Assembly: GCA_029258815.1 (NCBI GenBank)
Contig: JAPDJZ010000117.1
Span: forward strand, 1 to 7,646
Direction: 5' to 3'
DNA from: an archaeon
GTDB lineage: Archaea; Thermoproteota; Nitrososphaeria_A; Caldarchaeales; Wolframiiraptoraceae
DNA: 7,646 nucleotides
The notes beneath the pieces are model-generated. The model did no database searches. It saw nothing but the letters and a program-made list of their open reading frames with translations, and was not told the DNA's origin. Numbering within the stretch: position 1 is the stretch's first letter; the number at the start of each line of letters is the position of its first letter. The position numbers and the translations under genes are program-made. This document shows, piece after piece, positions 4,689 through 7,646 of the stretch.

Positions 4689-6875
4689 ATGCCTAGGGTC
4701 AAGAAGATCTCCGAGGTTTTGGACATCCTTAGGCAGAAGGATCAGATCAGGAACATAGGTACGATAGCTCACGTCGATCACGGCAAGACGACGACCACGG
4801 ATAGCCTGCTTGCCGCAGCCGGCCTTCTCTCCCCAACCCTCGCCGGCAAGGCTCTCGCCCTAGACTATCTGGAGGAGGAGCAGCAGAGGCAGATGACGAT
4901 TAAGGCGGCTAACATCTCCCTCTACTACGAGATGAACGGCAAGCCCTACATAATCAACATGATCGACACCCCGGGCCACGTGGACTTCAGCGGCAGGGTT
5001 ACCCGAGCTCTTAGGGCAATCGATGGCGCGATAGTGGTCGTCGACGCCGTTGAGGGCGTCATGACCCAGACGGAGACGGTCGTCAGGCAGGCTTTGGAGG
5101 AGAGGGTTAGGCCGGTCCTATACATTAACAAGATCGATAGGCTGATCAAGGAGCTTAGGCTAACCCCCGAGAAGATTCAGGAGACGCTCGCCAGGATCGT
5201 GATGGACGTTAACAGGCTTATAGAGATGTACGCCGAGCCGGAGTATAGGGAGAAGTGGAAGGTGAGCTTCCAGAACGGAACGGTTGCGATAGGGAGCGCC
5301 AAGGATAGGTGGGGCTTCACGGTCCCGCAGGCCCAGAAGAAGGGCATAAAGTTCGTGGACGTCATGAAAGCCTTCCAGAACAACGATATAGCCTGGCTTC
5401 AGGAGAACGCGCCCCTCCACGAAGCCATCCTAGAGATGGTTATCAACCATCATCCTCCGCCCCACGTAGCCCAGAAGTATAGGATCCCGAAGATATGGAA
5501 GGGCGATATAGACAGCGAGGTCGGTCAGGCCATGGTGAACTGCGATGAGAACGGGCCTCCGGTCATGATAGTTACCGACGTTAAGGTGGATCCGCAGGCC
5601 GGGGTCGTCGCTACCGGAAGGCTCTTCAGCGGCGTCGTCAAGGAGGGGGACGTAATCCAGATAGTTGGCAGGAATATCTCGAAGAGGATCCAGCAGGTGA
5701 CCGTCTACATGGGCCCGAACCGCGAGATCGTCGGATCGCTTCCAGCAGGCAACATCCCGGCTCTCCTAGGCTTGGACGAAGCTAGGGCCGGCGACACGCT
5801 CTCGACCGTGGACATGATCCCCTTCGAGTCGATGAGATATGTCTCGGAGCCCGTCGTCACGATCTCGGTCGAGCCCAAGAACAGTAGGGATCTTCCCAAG
5901 CTCGTGGACTTCCTCAACAAGCTCTCGATCGAGGATCCGACCCTAGTTACCACGGTTAGGCCCGAGACCGGGGAGTATTTGATAAGCGGTATGGGGACCC
6001 TTCACCTAGAGATCGCGCTCACCTGGATAGCTAAGGCTGGGATAGAGGTAGTCGCGAGCAAGCCCATAATCCTCTACAGGGAGACGGTCTCTAGGAAGGG
6101 CAGGGTATTTGAGGGGAAATCGCCCAACAAACATAACAGGATCTACCTGAGGGTCGAGCCGCTCGAGGAGGAGGTAATCGAGCTGATAAGGAGGGGCGAG
6201 CTGTTCAACGAGATGGATAGGAAGCAGATAGCCAAGATTCTGAGGGAGCATGGCTGGGACGCCGACATGGCTAGAAGCGTCTGGCAGATAGATCCGAGGG
6301 GGAATATCCTAGTCGATATGACGAAGGGGGTCCAGTACCTGCAGGAGTCCAAGGCGCTCATAATCGCGGGATTCCAAGACGTTATGGAGCGGGGGCCCCT
6401 AGCCGAGGAGCCCATGAGAGGGGTTAAGGCGATCCTAGTTAACGCGGAGCTCCACGAGGACCCGGTTCACCGAGGCTACGCCCAGATAGTTCCGGCTACC
6501 AGGCGATCGCTCTACGCCAGCATCCTAAGCGCCGAGCCGATCCTCCTAGAGCCCATTCTGAAGATCGAGGCCAAGGTCACGCCCGATCTGATGGGTGCGG
6601 TAACCTCGGTCATAACGAGTAAGCGCGGCCGGATCTTGAACGTAGCTCAGCAGGAGTATATAACGGTGATTACCGGCGAGATCCCGGCTGCCGAGACCTT
6701 CGACCTGAGCGAGGTTATGAGGAGCGCTACGATGGGCAAAGCCTTCTGGGCCACCGAGTTCCACGCTTGGAAGCCCGTCCCCGCGTCCCTCAGAGAGAAG
6801 GTCATCCAAGAGATCCGGAAGAGGAAGGGCCTCCCGCCCGAGCTTCCGAAGATCAGCGACTTCGTCGAGGCTTAG
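4689..6875 (+). CDS. fusA: Translation elongation factor aEF-2
   Basis: GTPase that drives translocation of tRNA and mRNA on the ribosome. The 728 residues match the archaeal family length. The G domain holds the P-loop AHVDHGKT (27-34), switch-I EQQRQMT with Thr70, switch-II DTPGH (93-97), NKID (147-150) and GSAKD (202-206), all intact. Domain II follows with DVKVDPQAG and VATGRLFSG, then domain III with ISVEPKN and SIEDPTL, then domain IV with FEGKSPNKHN. The domain IV tip reads LHEDPVHRGYAQ; His594 is the residue converted to diphthamide in archaea and eukaryotes, and its flanking residues are canonical. Domain V ends in RKGLPPELPKISDFVEA, as in crenarchaeal EF-2. The start MPRVKK agrees with relatives. 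Its QQRQMT switch (many EF-2 have QQRGIT) and C-terminus point to the TACK group. It is single-gene in appearance here, with its own promoter, and the next gene has a separate TATA box. Confidence 0.98.
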   Translation: MPRVKKISEVLDILRQKDQIRNIGTIAHVDHGKTTTTDSLLAAAGLLSPTLAGKALALDYLEEEQQRQMTIKAANISLYYEMNGKPYIINMIDTPGHVDFSGRVTRALRAIDGAIVVVDAVEGVMTQTETVVRQALEERVRPVLYINKIDRLIKELRLTPEKIQETLARIVMDVNRLIEMYAEPEYREKWKVSFQNGTVAIGSAKDRWGFTVPQAQKKGIKFVDVMKAFQNNDIAWLQENAPLHEAILEMVINHHPPPHVAQKYRIPKIWKGDIDSEVGQAMVNCDENGPPVMIVTDVKVDPQAGVVATGRLFSGVVKEGDVIQIVGRNISKRIQQVTVYMGPNREIVGSLPAGNIPALLGLDEARAGDTLSTVDMIPFESMRYVSEPVVTISVEPKNSRDLPKLVDFLNKLSIEDPTLVTTVRPETGEYLISGMGTLHLEIALTWIAKAGIEVVASKPIILYRETVSRKGRVFEGKSPNKHNRIYLRVEPLEEEVIELIRRGELFNEMDRKQIAKILREHGWDADMARSVWQIDPRGNILVDMTKGVQYLQESKALIIAGFQDVMERGPLAEEPMRGVKAILVNAELHEDPVHRGYAQIVPATRRSLYASILSAEPILLEPILKIEAKVTPDLMGAVTSVITSKRGRILNVAQQEYITVITGEIPAAETFDLSEVMRSATMGKAFWATEFHAWKPVPASLREKVIQEIRKRKGLPPELPKISDFVEA

Positions 6876-6897
6876 CCGCACTTTCACCTAACCCCTC

Positions 6898-6906
6898 AAA
6901 ATATAT
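6898..6906 (+). promoter_or_regulatory. TATA box of the gene pair upstream of and including crenactin
   Basis: AAAATATAT stands out in GC-rich DNA 23 bases after the EF-2 stop. Transcription should start near 6926-6930, about 11 bases before the GTG at 6939. GGAGAAG (6931-6937) follows and can act as a ribosome binding site, although its spacing to the GTG is only about one base. No terminator-like T-run is seen between EF-2 and this box, so read-through from EF-2 is possible. Confidence 0.6.
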
Positions 6907-6938
6907 TCTCAGGCGAGTTCAGCTTATCTTGGAGAAGG

Positions 6939-7478
6939 GTGTCCGCGGATCCGAGATGCGACATCAGGATCGTCTGCAGGCTTAAGCCCGGCGAGTGCGC
7001 CTTAGGCTCGCTTCTAAAAGCCATCGAGGAATGCGGCTGGAAGAGATCCGATCGCGGCTTCAAGAGGGATGGGGTCGAGATCAGGATCAGGGACGTTAGC
7101 CTGAGCGGCGATGAGGCGGTCTTCTCGGCGGGAAGCGTTGGGGGAGAGGTTCTTGAGGACTTCGTTAAAGCCGTTATTAGGCGCTGCTGGTACGCGGACG
7201 TGTATTATCATGTTCGAGGCGATCTTGCTAAGCAGATAGCATCGAGGCTCGGTCTAGGCATGGATGAGGCGGGGGGAAGCCGGGTTGAGAGGATAAAGCT
7301 TTACGGCGTCCCGGTGAGGCTCGAGATCTACCCGGTCGCCGGGGCCTTGACGGCGTCCCACCGGGTTGGGTGGAGTGAAGTTAATAGGGGGATAGTCTCG
7401 AAGATCTATCGAAGGATTCTCGGGGGATCGGGGGCTGGGAGGAGCCTTTTGGACAGGGTTTTGGGGTGGATTAGATGA
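6939..7478 (+). CDS. Uncharacterised 179-residue protein, translationally coupled to crenactin
   Basis: I do not recognise the family. The protein is soluble, with no signal peptide or membrane segment, and alternates short strands and helices: strand-like CDIRIVCRL near residue 7, a helix around SLLKAIEECGW, strands VEIRIRDVSL and EAVFSAGS, a helix EDFVKAVIRR, then ADVYYHVRG and VPVRLEIYPV. The C-terminus is glycine-rich then basic (LGGSGAGRSLLDRVLGWIR). Five cysteines are spread through it without a metal-site pattern. The start is GTG at 6939, chosen for the TATA box and GGAGAAG just upstream; the ATG at 6956 is out of frame. The stop TGA overlaps the crenactin ATG (ATGA, 7475-7478), so the two are very likely co-transcribed and translationally coupled. 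Its place beside an archaeal actin gene recalls the arcadins of the Pyrobaculum arcade cluster. Homology to any arcadin is not shown by what I can see. Confidence 0.85.
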   Translation: MSADPRCDIRIVCRLKPGECALGSLLKAIEECGWKRSDRGFKRDGVEIRIRDVSLSGDEAVFSAGSVGGEVLEDFVKAVIRRCWYADVYYHVRGDLAKQIASRLGLGMDEAGGSRVERIKLYGVPVRLEIYPVAGALTASHRVGWSEVNRGIVSKIYRRILGGSGAGRSLLDRVLGWIR

Positions 7479-7646
7479 GCGGCGAGGAGTATAAGCGCGA
7501 GCACGTCTTCGGCCTCGACTACGGCACGAGCGACTTCAAGTTCGGCCCGATAATCTTGGGAGAGGTTCCGGAGGTCGTCGAGAATCGGGGATACTTCGTC
7601 GACAAGAGCTCGCTCATGGCCCGGATAATGGGCGTTAGCAGGGAGG
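7475..7646 (+). CDS. Crenactin-like archaeal actin (5' part only)
   Basis: The ATG at 7475 opens a frame to the window end, 57 codons, about one eighth of a 420-430-residue crenactin. It contains the actin-fold phosphate-1 loop FGLDYGTSDFKFGPI (residues 12-26), fitting the pattern hydrophobic-D-x-G-[ST]-x-x-x-K of actin/Hsp70 ATPases. The following Gly-Pro-Ile and the RGYFV segment (38-42) match the start of Pyrobaculum crenactin as I remember it (FGVDFGTSYVKYGPI and an RG-L-F block), which separates it from DnaK, MreB and ParM. Crenactin forms ATP-dependent actin-like filaments and is linked to cell shape in rod-shaped Thermoproteales. The gene overlaps the stop of the 179-residue gene by four bases. 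The nucleotide-binding phosphate-2 and adenosine motifs lie outside the window, so activity cannot be judged. Confidence 0.8.
   Translation, partial: MSGEEYKREHVFGLDYGTSDFKFGPIILGEVPEVVENRGYFVDKSSLMARIMGVSRE

Noticed and set aside
5160..5420. Minus-strand frames inside EF-2, here and at 5705-5953, 6006-6251, 6143-6415 and 6546-6887.
   Set aside because: They are antisense shadows of the EF-2 gene, whose conserved motifs run unbroken through all of these positions.

Overview
This looks like a stretch of chromosome from a hyperthermophilic or thermophilic archaeon of the TACK group. The elongation factor is an aEF-2 of crenarchaeal type, with switch-I motif EQQRQMT and C-terminus RKGLPPELPK. 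AT-rich TATA boxes sit about 25 bases before starts, Arg codons are mostly AGG, and the gene entering at the right edge matches crenactin, an archaeal actin known from Thermoproteales, Korarchaeota and Caldiarchaeum-like lineages. The exact lineage cannot be settled here; Korarchaeota or a Thermoproteales relative is my best guess.

Left part (1-3761, all minus strand): four soluble metabolic enzymes read right to left. They are a DUF89 metal-dependent phosphatase, an iron-type alcohol dehydrogenase, an inositol-monophosphatase-family phosphatase, and a glyoxylate/hydroxypyruvate reductase-type 2-hydroxyacid dehydrogenase cut by the left edge. A strong TATA box precedes the first. The last has its own TATA box touching the stop codon of the gene before it. 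Together they suggest disposal or salvage of phosphorylated sugars and small aldehydes or oxoacids, but no substrate can be read from sequence.

Middle (3806-4688): a short basic protein with a Gly/Arg-rich N-terminal tail (minus strand), then a 535-base gap before EF-2. The gap is not plain intergenic DNA. The promoter, leader and first ~44 codons of the basic protein gene (4243 down to 4022) are repeated in inverted orientation at 4398-4615, with a perfect 16-base core and further matching blocks in the same order at nearly the same spacing. The right copy has lost its start codon and reading frame. EF-2 has its own TATA box just past it.

Right part (4689-7646, plus strand): aEF-2 with all GTPase motifs and the diphthamide histidine, then an unrecognised 179-residue protein with its own promoter. 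That protein's stop overlaps by four bases the start of a crenactin gene, of which only 57 codons are in the window. The tight coupling makes the 179-residue protein a candidate partner of the archaeal actin cytoskeleton, and this and the inverted duplication are the two observations most worth following up.
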